Shown here: piece by piece, positions 53,772-63,404 of the stretch | Numbering within the stretch: position 1 is the stretch's first letter | How the letters are laid out: each line of letters starts with the position of its first letter | Assembly (NCBI RefSeq): GCF_014174355.1 | Contig: NZ_JABEQF010000001.1 | Location: 1 to 64,000 of the forward strand | DNA: 64,000 nucleotides | DNA from: Gluconacetobacter azotocaptans | GTDB taxonomy: Bacteria > Pseudomonadota > Alphaproteobacteria > Acetobacterales > Acetobacteraceae | Reading direction: 5' to 3' | The notes under the pieces: model-generated | What the model saw: only the letters and a program-made list of their open reading frames with translations | What the model was told of the DNA's origin: nothing | Databases searched by the model: none | Translations under genes and position numbers: made by a program

Positions 53772-54833
53772 TTATCCCTGCCGCCCGGCCCGGCCCGCCA
53801 GCACGGCATGGATCGCCCGGGCATCGACATGGTCGTGCTCGGCAATGACCACCAGCCGGGTCTGGCGCGGCTGCGTGCCCCACGGGCGATCATACTGGAT
53901 GCGCACCCGCTCGCCCACGGCCTGCAGCAACATGCGCATCGGCTTGCCGGTGATGGCGACATAGCCCTTCACGCGCAGGATCTGCTGTTCGCGGGCAAGG
54001 GTGCGGACCGCCTCGGCCAGTGTTTCCGGATCGGCGATTTCGGGCAGGTTGATGACGACGCTGTCGAAATCCTCATGCTCATGGTCGTCGTGGCCATCGT
54101 GATGCGAGGGGCGGGCGGCGAGGTCGTTTTCCGCCGCCGCACCCAGCCCGAGGATGATCTGCGGATCGATCACGCCGTCGCGCATCGGCAGGATCGGCAG
54201 GGGGCGGGGCGCGATCCCGGTGACCGCCGCCCGCGCACGCTCGAGGCACGCCTCGTCCACCAGGTCGGCCTTGGACAGCAGCACGATGTCGGCGCAGGAG
54301 AGCTGGTCCTCGAACACTTCGGCCAGCGGCGTGTCATGATCCAGGCTGTCATCCGCCAGGCGCTGCGCGTCGACGGCTGCCGGATCGGGGGCGAAGCGGC
54401 CCTCGGCCACCGCTTCGGCGTCGGCCAGGGTGATGACGCCGTCCACCGTGATGCGCGAACGGATGCTCGGCCAGTCAAAGGCCTTGAGCAGCGGTTTGGG
54501 CAGCGCCAGGCCGGAGGTTTCGATGAGGATGTGGTCGGGCCGCTGTGGCAGGGCCATCAGCCGTTCGACGGTGGGAATGAAATCGTCGGCCACGGTGCAG
54601 CAGATGCAGCCATTGGCCAGTTCGAGGATGTTCTCCGCCGGGCAGTTCGCGTCGGCGCAGGATTTGAGGATGTCGCCGTCCACGCCCAGCGTGCCGAATT
54701 CATTGACCAGCACCGCCAGACGTCGCCCCTGCGGGTTGGTCATCAGGTGACGGATGAGCGTCGTCTTGCCGGTGCCGAGGAAACCGGTGATGATTGTGAC
54801 GGGAATTTTCGCAAGGTCGGTACCGACGGTCAT
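53772..54833 (-). CDS. CobW-family GTP-binding metallochaperone
   Basis: A 353-residue G3E GTPase: ITGFLGTGKTTLIRHLMT P-loop, the CxCC metal motif in NGCICCTVADDF, and a His/Asp-rich linker (HHDGHDDHEHEDFD). CobW is thought to deliver cobalt to CobN, with which it is co-transcribed. Start 54833 is one base after the DUF1636 stop. Confidence 0.92.
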   Translation of the reverse strand: MTVGTDLAKIPVTIITGFLGTGKTTLIRHLMTNPQGRRLAVLVNEFGTLGVDGDILKSCADANCPAENILELANGCICCTVADDFIPTVERLMALPQRPDHILIETSGLALPKPLLKAFDWPSIRSRITVDGVITLADAEAVAEGRFAPDPAAVDAQRLADDSLDHDTPLAEVFEDQLSCADIVLLSKADLVDEACLERARAAVTGIAPRPLPILPMRDGVIDPQIILGLGAAAENDLAARPSHHDGHDDHEHEDFDSVVINLPEIADPETLAEAVRTLAREQQILRVKGYVAITGKPMRMLLQAVGERVRIQYDRPWGTQPRQTRLVVIAEHDHVDARAIHAVLAGRAGRQG

Positions 54834-54834
54834 T

Positions 54835-55191
54835 TCAGCGCTCCTGCGGGGGGATGCGGGCAAGGCTCTGCTTGCGGAAAATCTGCGGGCGCTCGCGCCA
54901 GGGCACCAGGCCGTCGGGGGTGGCGGCATAGGTGGCGGCACCGGCCAGGATCTCGGCCGTGTCGCTTTCACCGAGGCGGCCATAGACGTAGCTCCAGCAG
55001 CCGGGCGCGCTCAGTGCCACCGCGCAGCCGTTGCCGCAGGCGGACAGGCATTCCACCGGTGCTATGGTGAGGCCTTCGGGCACGGATGCTGTTGCCAGCG
55101 CGGCGTATAGGCGGGCGCCCGGCACGGGCTGCCCCTCCATGGCCGGTTCACCCGCGCGGCAGGTCGTACAGACGAAGAGTGTCGCGTTCAT
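54835..55191 (-). CDS. DUF1636 thioredoxin-like [2Fe-2S]-type protein
   Basis: A 118-residue protein: FVCTTCRAGEPAMEG with one Cys pair and VECLSACGNGCAVALSAPGC with the second set, an arrangement like small thioredoxin-fold ferredoxins. DUF1636 proteins regularly head cobalamin loci but their role is not established. It is the first gene after the minus-strand B12 riboswitch. Confidence 0.85.
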   Translation of the reverse strand: MNATLFVCTTCRAGEPAMEGQPVPGARLYAALATASVPEGLTIAPVECLSACGNGCAVALSAPGCWSYVYGRLGESDTAEILAGAATYAATPDGLVPWRERPQIFRKQSLARIPPQER

Positions 55192-55303
55192 GTCCCAGCC
55201 CTGTTCCGCAACTGGGGTGCCCGCGGCCAAACCCCCTGCCGCGACCGGGCAACGGGGAGCGTCCAGCCGGTTGCAGCACACCCCGGCTGCCCGTTGTATC
55301 GTC

Positions 55304-55470
55304 TGCTGGCAGGTCTCCCGGCTCGCGGATTCAGGGTTTCCCCAGTGATCGCCCACCTTCCCGACGATGCGTCAGTGGCATTGGGCGATCTTTCCGGTAA
55401 CGGTCGCGGGGGCGGCTGTGCCTGGGTCGGCCTTTGCGGGCAGGCCCTGTCACATTCCCTCTTAGCCTCT
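55304..55470 (-). promoter_or_regulatory. Cobalamin (B12) riboswitch of the cob operon
   Basis: On the minus strand: the 5' AGGGAATGTGACAGGGCCTG segment, GCCACTGAC, GGGAAGGTGGGCGATCACTG and the B12 box GAGCCGGGAGACCTGCC (plus 55308-55324). It lies about 110 bases before the DUF1636 start and should repress the operon when B12 is high. Confidence 0.92.
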
Positions 55471-55551
55471 CCACAGATACGTCTATAGAGCGGAACCAAC
55501 AGACCGGCTGTTGCGGCAATGCGCCCCTTATGTCAAGCGATGGAGCCCATC

Positions 55552-56190
55552 ATGACCCTTGCGACCGATCAGGACGGGAACAGCCTGGACGATACTGCCC
55601 GTCATGCCGAGAAAATGGCCAGGAAAAAGGCCGCGCGCGACAGGATCATGGCCTCCAAGCAGGGGGACAAGGGGCTGGTGATCGTCCATACCGGGGCGGG
55701 GAAGGGGAAATCCTCGTCCGGTTTCGGGATGATCCTGCGCTGCATCGCCCATGGCATGTCCTGCGCGGTGGTCCAGTTCATCAAAGGGGCGTGGGACACC
55801 GGAGAACGCCGCCTGATCGAGGCCAATTTTGCCGATCTGTGCCAGTTCCACGCGATGGGCGAGGGCTTTACCTGGGAAACCCAGGACAAGGCGCGCGACA
55901 TCGCCGCCGCGCGCAAGGGGTGGGAAAAGGCCAAGGAACTGATCCGCGATCCCGAGATCCGCATGGTGCTGCTGGACGAGATCAATATCGCGCTGCGCTA
56001 CGATTATCTCGATCTCGACGAGGTGCTGGCCTTCCTGCGCGCGGAAAAACCGCCGCTGACCCATGTCGTGCTGACCGGGCGCAACGCGAAGCCGGAACTG
56101 ATCGAATACGCGGATCTGGTGACGGAGATGACGCTGGTGAAACATCCCTTCCGCGCGGGGATCAAGGCGCAGGCCGGGGTCGAATTCTAG
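55552..56190 (+). CDS. Cob(I)yrinic acid a,c-diamide adenosyltransferase CobO
   Basis: A 212-residue P-loop ATP:corrinoid adenosyltransferase of the CobA/BtuR/CobO type: VIVHTGAGKGKSSSGFG (P-loop), VQFIKGAWDTGERRL and RMVLLDEINIALRYDYL. The ATG at 55552 is six bases after GGAG. It is divergent from the riboswitch and has no riboswitch of its own. Confidence 0.92.
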   Translation: MTLATDQDGNSLDDTARHAEKMARKKAARDRIMASKQGDKGLVIVHTGAGKGKSSSGFGMILRCIAHGMSCAVVQFIKGAWDTGERRLIEANFADLCQFHAMGEGFTWETQDKARDIAAARKGWEKAKELIRDPEIRMVLLDEINIALRYDYLDLDEVLAFLRAEKPPLTHVVLTGRNAKPELIEYADLVTEMTLVKHPFRAGIKAQAGVEF

Positions 56191-56202
56191 GGGCGGCTGG
56201 CC

Positions 56203-57648
56203 ATGCGCGCGCTGATGATCCAGGGCACGGGTTCGAATGTCGGCAAATCATTGCTTGTGGCGGGCCTGTGCCGGGTTGCGCGGCGACGGGGGCTGTCGGT
56301 GGCGCCGTTCAAGCCGCAGAACATGTCGAACAATGCGGCGGTGACCGAGGATGGCGGAGAGATCGGCCGGGCGCAGGCGCTCCAGGCATTGGCCTGCGGC
56401 CGCGCGGCCCATACCGACATGAACCCCGTCCTGCTGAAGCCGGAATCCGACACCGGCGCGCAGGTGATCGTGCAGGGGCGGCGCGTCGCCACGGCGCGGG
56501 CGCGCGACTATGCCCGGCTCAAGCCCCGGCTGCTGGCGCCGGTGCTGGAGAGTTTCGCGCGGCTGCGGCAGGGCGCCGATATTGTCATCGTCGAAGGGGC
56601 GGGCAGCCCGGCCGAGGTGAATTTGCGGGTGGGCGATATCGCCAACATGGGTTTTGCGCGGGCGGCGGATGTGCCCGTCATCCTCGTGGGGGATATCGAT
56701 CGGGGCGGGGTCATCGCCCAGATCGTGGGCACGCACGTCGTGCTGGACCCGGCCGATGCCGCCCAGGTGGCGGGTTTCCTGATCAATCGTTTTCGCGGCG
56801 ATCCGGCCCTGTTCGATGACGGCTATGCCATGATCGGGCAGCGTACAGGCTGGCGCGGCTTTGGCGTGGTGCCGTATTTCGCCGAGGCTGCCCTGCTGCC
56901 GGCGGAGGATGCGCTTGACCTGCGCCGAGCCGCCGGAGGCGGGGCATTGCGGGTAGCCGTGCCGGTGCTGTCGCGCATCGCCAATTTCGACGATCTCGAT
57001 CCGCTGGCGCAGGAATCGGGGGTTACCCTCCGCATGATCGGCCCGGGGCATGCCATTCCTGGCGATACCGACCTGATCATTCTGCCGGGAACCAAATCCA
57101 CCATCGCGGACCTCGCCTGGCTGCGGACCCAGGGCTGGGATATCGATATCCGGGCCCATGTGCGGCGTGGCGGCCATGTGCTGGGCATCTGCGGTGGCTA
57201 CCAGATGCTGGGTCGAACAATCCGTGACCCGCTGGGGCTGGAGGGCGCAGCCGGCGACGTGCCCGGCCTGGGTCTGCTGGACCTTGTCACGACGATGCGG
57301 CCGGACAAGCGTCTCTCGCGCGTGGAGGCGGTCCATGCGGCCAGCGGCGAGCCGATGGCAGGCTATGAAATCCATATCGGTGAAACCACGGGCGAGGCCC
57401 GTTCCCGCCCGTTCGCCCATGTCGCGGGTGCGCCGGAAGGGGCCCTTTCCGCCGACGGGCGAATCATGGGCAGCTATCTGCACGGCATGTTCGCCGGCGA
57501 TGCATTTCGCGGGGCTTTTCTGCGCCAGCTTGGCGCCGCGCCTTCGACGCTGACCTATGGCGAAAGGGTGGATGCGGTTCTTGATGCGCTGGCCGAGCAT
57601 CTTGAAGCGCATTGCGATGTCGCCGGGCTGTTGGCAGTGGCGCGGTAG
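56203..57648 (+). CDS. Cobyric acid synthase CobQ
   Basis: A 481-residue glutamine-dependent amidotransferase amidating b, d, e and g carboxylates of adenosylcobyrinic diamide. [20 protein letters not shown] is the ATP motif and [16 protein letters not shown] carries the amidotransferase Cys. It follows cobO by 12 bases. Confidence 0.93.
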   Translation: MRALMIQGTGSNVGKSLLVAGLCRVARRRGLSVAPFKPQNMSNNAAVTEDGGEIGRAQALQALACGRAAHTDMNPVLLKPESDTGAQVIVQGRRVATARARDYARLKPRLLAPVLESFARLRQGADIVIVEGAGSPAEVNLRVGDIANMGFARAADVPVILVGDIDRGGVIAQIVGTHVVLDPADAAQVAGFLINRFRGDPALFDDGYAMIGQRTGWRGFGVVPYFAEAALLPAEDALDLRRAAGGGALRVAVPVLSRIANFDDLDPLAQESGVTLRMIGPGHAIPGDTDLIILPGTKSTIADLAWLRTQGWDIDIRAHVRRGGHVLGICGGYQMLGRTIRDPLGLEGAAGDVPGLGLLDLVTTMRPDKRLSRVEAVHAASGEPMAGYEIHIGETTGEARSRPFAHVAGAPEGALSADGRIMGSYLHGMFAGDAFRGAFLRQLGAAPSTLTYGERVDAVLDALAEHLEAHCDVAGLLAVAR

Positions 57649-57823
57649 AGGCAGTCAGCGTGCCTCCCACGGGGGGAATGGTTCTCCTGCCGGCCGACGC
57701 GGTGCAGCAAGGGCATGTCGTGGTCGCATTCAGGGTCGAGACGTCAGAGGCCGTGAAGTCCATCGGATCGGTCTTTCAGACCGGTGGGCAGGGCCGTCCA
57801 GCCACGACCGCCCTGATCGCGCA

Positions 57824-58786
57824 TCATGGGCCGCCGATCGGCAGGACGATGAGGGCCATGAGGGCGGCCAGCATCACCATGGCCCGGCGATACAAGGCCA
57901 GCCCGCGGACAAGGTCGCGTGGTCGCGGGTCCGGTGCGGTGCCGTTGAGCCACGGTTCCTCAGCCACCCGATCGGCATAGGTGCGCGGCCCGGAGAGGCG
58001 AATGCCGAGCGCGCCGGCAAAGGCGGCTTCGGGCCAGCCGGCGTTGGGCGAGCGGTGAGAGCGCGCGTCGCGCCGCATGATCCTCAACGCTGTCGTGGTG
58101 TGGCGCGACGCAAGCGCGAACAGCAGGCCGGTCAGCCGCGCGGGAACAAGGTTGGCCACATCGTCGATCCGGGCGGCCGCCCAGCCGAAGGCCTCGTGAC
58201 GGGGCGTGCGATGGCCGATCATCGAATCCATCGTGTTGATTGCCTTGTAGGCGGCAATGCCGGGCAGCCCCAGCAGCATGCCCCAGAATAGCGGGGCGAC
58301 GACGCCGTCCGACGTGTTCTCGGCAAGGCTCTCCGCCGCCGCTCGCGCGATGCCCGCGCCATCCAGCAGATCCGGATTGCGGCCGACGATCATCGATACT
58401 GCCCCGCGCGCACCAGCGAGATCGCCGGCGGCCAGCGGTTTGGCGACGGCATCGACATGGTCGTACAGTGACCGCACGGCCACCAGCGGCCACGCCAGGA
58501 TCCCGGTCAGGATCACCCCGGCCCAGCCTTCGGGGAGCAGGCGGGATACCGCCAGCGCGATCCCTGCCGTCAGGGCGATCACGGCACCCGCAAGGACCAC
58601 ACCGGCGATGCGGCGCGAGACGTTGCTGGTCTTTGCGCGGTTGAGGCGGCGATCGCCGGCGTCGATCAGCGCGCCCAGCCATGTCACCGGATGGCCCACG
58701 AGCGCGTACAGATTTTGCGGCCAGCCGAGTGCGGCGTCCAGCATCAGCGCGACCAGCATTGCCGCCGTTGTGCCTTCGGTCAGCAT
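57824..58786 (-). CDS. Adenosylcobinamide-phosphate synthase CbiB (CobD in Pseudomonas naming)
   Basis: A 320-residue membrane protein with about five helices. DAALGWPQNLYALVGHPVTW near the N-terminus and LAENTSDGVVAPLFWGMLLG are family hallmarks. It joins aminopropanol phosphate to cobyric acid. It is convergent with cobQ, with about 175 bases between that hold no gene I can support. Confidence 0.92.
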   Translation of the reverse strand: MLTEGTTAAMLVALMLDAALGWPQNLYALVGHPVTWLGALIDAGDRRLNRAKTSNVSRRIAGVVLAGAVIALTAGIALAVSRLLPEGWAGVILTGILAWPLVAVRSLYDHVDAVAKPLAAGDLAGARGAVSMIVGRNPDLLDGAGIARAAAESLAENTSDGVVAPLFWGMLLGLPGIAAYKAINTMDSMIGHRTPRHEAFGWAAARIDDVANLVPARLTGLLFALASRHTTTALRIMRRDARSHRSPNAGWPEAAFAGALGIRLSGPRTYADRVAEEPWLNGTAPDPRPRDLVRGLALYRRAMVMLAALMALIVLPIGGP

Positions 58787-59313
58787 GGGGTGTTCTGGCA
58801 AGCGCGAGCCTGAGGCATGGATGTGCCGTGGAAGGTGCCGACCGAATAGCCGATGCCGGTCTGCAGGCGGCGCAGCGCGGCGAATGCGGCGGTACCCCGG
58901 TAATCGCAAGGCACGTCGTGGCGTCCGGCAACATGTCCCTCATGCGGCGGCGGTGAGGCGTACCTGATCATCAGCCGTTTGTTGGAGTACATCTGTGCCA
59001 ATTCGAAACTTCTCCTCCTGCCGGTGAAGAGCTTCTGGTCCTTTGGCGGCCATTGAGCAAGTCGACGGTTGGCGAACCGCGAATGCTCAGTTCTTGCGGC
59101 CCATGCGTTCTATATGAACGACGCCGAAGCGTCCGAAGCGTCCGAAGCGGGAGTGGCCCGGCGCGGTGCGAAATGGGTAACGCACAATGCCTCGCTGGCC
59201 CTGGCCTGCGTGTTTGTCGCTACGTGATCCGACATTGGGAAACACTCCAAGCGTCATGTTTGGAATATCCGTTCTCACTCATATGGTCGGGCCCCTATGT
59301 GCGGACGCTCGGC
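58787..59313. other. Gap without a supported gene
   Basis: About 530 bases between cbiB and the outer-membrane protein gene. Open frames exist on the minus strand (58780-59001) but have no start signal or domain that I recognise. No riboswitch or RNA gene is evident. Confidence 0.4.
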
Positions 59314-60261
59314 TTAGAATCTGCCGGTGAAGCTGAGGTACACTGCATTCCCGCTTGGCCGCTTTCGAACGGCGAACTCAGGGAGCCAGCGAAGCGAACT
59401 GTTGATCGCCATGCCGCCGACCTTGAACGTATAGCGACCCACGGGACCGACTGCAAAGGAGCGCCCCTGGAAACCGCCCAGATGAATCGCGAGAGCGCCG
59501 GTATCGTCGGTTATCTGATACAACAGGGAACCAGCCAACCCGAGACCCGGGCCTGCGGTCCCGATCGTTTTGGTCGCTGCGGTATCGAGGTGAAACAGAG
59601 TGCCGCTCCGATATTTGGTCTTATCGTTTGTCGTATTGACATCGATGCCGACATTTTCCGAAATATCGAGACCGATCTTCGGTTGTGTCCAACTGTAGGA
59701 CACCGTTGGCGTGAAGGTCCTGTAGTTCATGCCGATATTCGCGAGCGAGCCGCGATTATAGGGGCCCGTTGGCGCGAATATGTCGATCCTACCCCGAAGA
59801 AAATGCCCTCCGCTATGCCAGCCAAGAATCACCGGCGTAATGATCATGTCTCTCAGCCCGCCGCTCGTGTCCGATCTCGATAGCCGGCCGATACTGCCTC
59901 TCGCATCCAGGTATTGCCCTGGCCAGGTGATCCCGGCGGCGAACGCGACGGGGCCGACATGAAGGTTGGAGACATAGATCGCACTCAGTGCAAAACTGCT
60001 GAAAGCTGCGTGAAGACCGGTGACCACGTTCCCTGCTACGGGAATTTCCTGCGACTTACGTGCCCCTGCATCGTAATAAAGATTTACGTCCGACCAGTAC
60101 AGTCCGGGTTGTGGAGGTAGAACACCTGCCACGGGCGTCACGTAGGCGCCCACAATGTAATGACCGGCGCCACCCTCCGTCGCCATCGCAGAGGGTGGCG
60201 CCACACTTGACATCGCTCCCACGAGCATGGTGCCGCACCATGCGTATGTCCGAATCCCCAC
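59314..60261 (-). CDS. Outer-membrane transporter-like protein (MetA/phenol-degradation pathway type)
   Basis: A 315-residue protein with a signal peptide (MLVGAMSSVAPPSAMA) and a beta-barrel-like body: GAYVTPVAGVLPPQPGLYWS, TPVILGWHSGGHFLRGRID, TPTVSYSWTQPKIGLDIS and terminal YLSFTGRF ending in Phe, typical of outer-membrane proteins. The family is linked to hydrocarbon or aromatic uptake, but substrate is unknown. Confidence 0.75.
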   Translation of the reverse strand: MGIRTYAWCGTMLVGAMSSVAPPSAMATEGGAGHYIVGAYVTPVAGVLPPQPGLYWSDVNLYYDAGARKSQEIPVAGNVVTGLHAAFSSFALSAIYVSNLHVGPVAFAAGITWPGQYLDARGSIGRLSRSDTSGGLRDMIITPVILGWHSGGHFLRGRIDIFAPTGPYNRGSLANIGMNYRTFTPTVSYSWTQPKIGLDISENVGIDVNTTNDKTKYRSGTLFHLDTAATKTIGTAGPGLGLAGSLLYQITDDTGALAIHLGGFQGRSFAVGPVGRYTFKVGGMAINSSLRWLPEFAVRKRPSGNAVYLSFTGRF

Positions 60262-61021
60262 GCTCTTCCCTCCCTTATCCTGTCACAGCCTGAATCACCT
60301 CGACCGCGCATGGGTCAGATAAACCGCCAGAACACGCACAGAGACCTCACCAGCGAGGCGTAGTTATCTAAATCAGCATGCTGGATATTAAGTTGGTGTA
60401 AGATTGGGACGGTAAGGCGGACGATATTATCACCGTAAGGTGCCTGGTTATGTAAAAAATGATCTCCTCGTGCTCAATACATGGATTGTGCAGTAACTGT
60501 TCAAGGATTGCGAGGTGGGAAATGCCTTCCCAAGAGGAAACGTGACGGTATTGTCTCGTCACGCTTCCAATTGAACGCAAAGACCTTCCCGACGTGGCCT
60601 GCCCGGTTTTGGTGAATTTACACCCGAATACATATTGCAATGTTACAGAGCTCACACCGGGTCGACGGACGCAGCGGGATCAATCTGGTATTTGTCGTTC
60701 CCCACGTTGGTTTTGTTGTCGGTCGGGCATTTCAATGTCGGAGTAACGCTCCACACGATACGGCGGTTGCCGCCCGACACGTGTGGGCCTGCCTGGATTG
60801 AACAGAGCCGCTGTTCCGAAATCGCCAGGCCCGGTAACCATTTCTGATGACGGGAATGCCCACCTCAGATTTCCGCGGGGCGTCCGATTTCGGTTTGGAT
60901 AGATATTCATATCTCCTCTCCGGCCCGGTTGCGCGTGCTGACAAGGCATGTGCCGAACCTTAACGATATCGGCCCCAAAAAAGAAATCGGGTAAATCATG
61001 GATGACGGTGCATCGTGCATC
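60262..61021. other. Mostly non-coding gap with one weak small ORF
   Basis: About 760 bases with relatively high AT content between two minus-strand genes. The only notable frame is a minus-strand ORF of 76 residues from ATG 60910 (MNIYPNRNRTPRGNLRWAFP) preceded by GAGAGGAG; no domain or homologue is recognised and I do not call it a gene. Confidence 0.4.
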
Positions 61022-62074
61022 TCAGCTGGAACCGTCTGTCTGCTCGCCGTCATGGTCAGGAAATATCTGGTGCCAGTCCTTTTTCATGGACACCACGACC
61101 CAACCGGCCGGCCCCGCCATGTCCAGCGCCTTGGCGAGCCGCCCGATGTCGCTGTTGCGGTCGTACGCAACTTCGCGTTTCGCATCATCGTGATGCACAA
61201 TCAGACCAAGACGGGAACCCGATCCTCTTGTCGTGTATTGCAGCATCTGCAGATCGCCGTCCGAGTTGCCAAATGCAGCGATCGGCCGCTGCCTGATGAA
61301 TTTGCCGATTGCTTCCGATTTTCCAGCTCCGTCATCGATAAAATCGACCGCGGGTAGACGAAATAATTCGCCCGTTCCGCCTGCGGACACCTGGTGACGT
61401 GTTTTAATTGTAGAGCCGATGACCTGCTCAGGTGGGATGCCATAAACCTTCTCGGCCCATACGCGCATGAACTCAACGCCGCCACCCGATACGACGAAAG
61501 TCCTGAAGCCGTGGTGACGCAGGAAATCGAGCAGTTCCAACATCGGTTGGTAGATCATTTCCGTGTAAGGTCGGCCGGATTTGGGATGACGGGCCGTGGC
61601 CAACCAGTCCGCCACGACTACTGCGAATTGTTCCGACGTATTGCCCGCATGGGTTGTCATCAAAATTTCGACTATTCCTCGCTGACCCGTTGCGGCCAAG
61701 GCAGACATATCGTTATCAATCGCCGCCTTGAAAGGCTGCTGCGTCCGCCACTCGGGATGTTGCGGCAGCAACTGCCGGACACGATCGATGGCGAACATGA
61801 GCTGAACAGTCGGAACTTCGCACCAAAGAGTGCTGTCATTGTCAAACACGGCAATCCGCGCCGCAACAGGCACAAAATCCCTTGAACCGGCTGTCGTTAC
61901 GGCCTGTACGAAATCCGTAATGGCGCTTTGTGCGGCCCCGTCGTTCCAGGACGCAAGAACCCTGCCGGCGTGTGCAGGCGTTGCCGAAGCTTCGACAGTC
62001 AGGGCAGACGATGCGCTCAGGCCTGCCGCAACATGCCCGAACGATCGTCGCGTGGTCATGACTGAACGGGCCAT
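61022..62074 (-). CDS. Tat-exported HAD-family phosphatase
   Basis: A ~350-residue protein. A twin-arginine leader (TTRRSFGHVAAGL) precedes a HAD hydrolase: motif I in AVFDNDSTLWCE, motif II in FVVSGGGVEFM, the Lys in DDGAGKSEAIG and motif IV in AFGNSDGDLQML. Nucleophile Asp is retained. Substrate unknown. The third in-frame ATG (62074) is best spaced from AGGAG; 62080 and 62077 are alternatives. Confidence 0.8.
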   Translation of the reverse strand: MARSVMTTRRSFGHVAAGLSASSALTVEASATPAHAGRVLASWNDGAAQSAITDFVQAVTTAGSRDFVPVAARIAVFDNDSTLWCEVPTVQLMFAIDRVRQLLPQHPEWRTQQPFKAAIDNDMSALAATGQRGIVEILMTTHAGNTSEQFAVVVADWLATARHPKSGRPYTEMIYQPMLELLDFLRHHGFRTFVVSGGGVEFMRVWAEKVYGIPPEQVIGSTIKTRHQVSAGGTGELFRLPAVDFIDDGAGKSEAIGKFIRQRPIAAFGNSDGDLQMLQYTTRGSGSRLGLIVHHDDAKREVAYDRNSDIGRLAKALDMAGPAGWVVVSMKKDWHQIFPDHDGEQTDGSS

Positions 62075-62264
62075 CATCATCTCCTCGATGTAAATGCGAG
62101 CCGAGACCACCGAACGCAGGCCGAGGGAAAAATGTCCCTCAATTAAAGAAAGATAGGATTTTTTATTAATAATGCGACGGCGAGGATAACCGGCGGACAC
62201 TGTTACGTCACAACGGCGTGGGATGTGCGTCGCTCCGCCATGAATCTGGCTGCGCAGCAGGTCT

Positions 62265-62423
62265 ATGGAGGACGTGCAGCGGCCTCAGGCCAGCAGAACG
62301 GCATTGCTCGCCGCGATCACGAACGAGACCATACAAGAGAATGCCGAACTCCGACGCTCTATCGAAGCGGAGCAAGGTCATCGCACCGCCCTGCTGGATG
62401 CGTTTGCGAGATTGGCGCCTTAG
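62265..62423 (+). CDS. Small coiled-coil-like ORF, weak
   Basis: A 52-residue frame from ATG 62265 (MEDVQRPQASRTALLAAITN, then ENAELRRSIEAEQGHRTAL) is charged and helical, like a short coiled coil or the tail of a lost gene. The ribosome binding site is poor. Listed only as a possibility. Confidence 0.25.
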   Translation: MEDVQRPQASRTALLAAITNETIQENAELRRSIEAEQGHRTALLDAFARLAP

Positions 62424-62450
62424 CGCACGGCCTTCCGACAGGACACCCTC

Positions 62451-63404
62451 TCACTCGCCGGGTGTGTCGATCTTTGTCCAGTCGAGGTCGGGATTGAACG
62501 TGACAACGCGCGCGACGCGCGACGACGTATCCGGGCCCAGATCCTTCTGGAATACGACGCCTTCCTTGCCGACGATGAAGGTCATGATCCCCGATGCACC
62601 ATAAATGGCGGGCCATGCGATCAAGGCAAATCCGTCAACCATCTTTCCTTCGCGAACGTAAGATTTGGCGCCATCGGGCGCGTCGGGGCCGCTCGCAGTC
62701 AGAATACGATACCGATATCCCTCATACGGCACTGGATTATTCGGGTCGATCTGGCTGGAATAGCCCTCGGACACCGCAGTTGTGAAGAGAGGCGTGAGGG
62801 GGCTTTCGGGTATGCCGGGGGTTGAGGGCCAATAAAGACCATCGTAATTTCCGGAGGTGCTTGCCAGCCGCATTGCGTAAACCCCGGTACCCGTTGCCTG
62901 CCTGAACATATCAAAATAGGCGTGTTGGGCGTCGACATAGGCAAGGCATATGCGAATGGCTGCTATTTCGTTCCTACCGATACGACGATTGATGATCTCC
63001 TGCGCGCCGGTACGCGAATCAAATCGCCATTTTCCCGAGGTACGAACGATGGGAATGGGCATCGGCCAATCACTCGGACCGACCTGGATGACCATGCGAT
63101 CCGGCGCGATTGGCGTAATCTTGTGACCGGCGTCGTAAGCCTGCAGGAAGTTCATGGCTTGCGCGCGGTCTTTGACCGCGTCGCCGGAGCGAACAAGCGC
63201 CTCGCTGCCGGGACCGAGCACTTTGCCGATCGCTCCTGCATCGTGCGTCTGCAAGGCGCCGACAAGCGCCGTTACAGCGTCTTGAGGGGAAGCGAAGCTC
63301 GGTTGATCCGAACGCGCCATGGCGGGGCCGCCATACAGAATGGCAAGCGTTACCAGCGTGGTCGTCCCCAAGCGACGTCCGCCTCTCTTTTTATCGGCGA
63401 CCAT
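62451..63404 (-). CDS. DUF2950 exported protein
   Basis: A 317-residue protein with a signal-peptide-like N-terminus (LGTTTLVTLAILYGGPAMA). The domain carries FASPQDAVTALVGALQTHDA, GKWRFDSRTGAQEIINRRIG and DGFALIAWPAIYGASGIMTF, typical of DUF2950. Function unknown, but it is regularly paired with DUF3300. ATG at 63404 follows GGGGAGG and overlaps the upstream gene by 14 bases. Confidence 0.85.
   Translation of the reverse strand: MVADKKRGGRRLGTTTLVTLAILYGGPAMARSDQPSFASPQDAVTALVGALQTHDAGAIGKVLGPGSEALVRSGDAVKDRAQAMNFLQAYDAGHKITPIAPDRMVIQVGPSDWPMPIPIVRTSGKWRFDSRTGAQEIINRRIGRNEIAAIRICLAYVDAQHAYFDMFRQATGTGVYAMRLASTSGNYDGLYWPSTPGIPESPLTPLFTTAVSEGYSSQIDPNNPVPYEGYRYRILTASGPDAPDGAKSYVREGKMVDGFALIAWPAIYGASGIMTFIVGKEGVVFQKDLGPDTSSRVARVVTFNPDLDWTKIDTPGE

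Noticed and set aside
57649-57823. Possible small Cys-containing ORF (MDFTASDVSTLNATTTC) between cobQ and cbiB
   Set aside because: It runs into the end of cobQ in antisense and has no ribosome binding site or homologue I can name.
59087-59278. Tandem CGTCCGAAG-like repeats near 59,130
   Set aside because: Only two or three imperfect short units; not distinguishable from chance in this GC-rich context.
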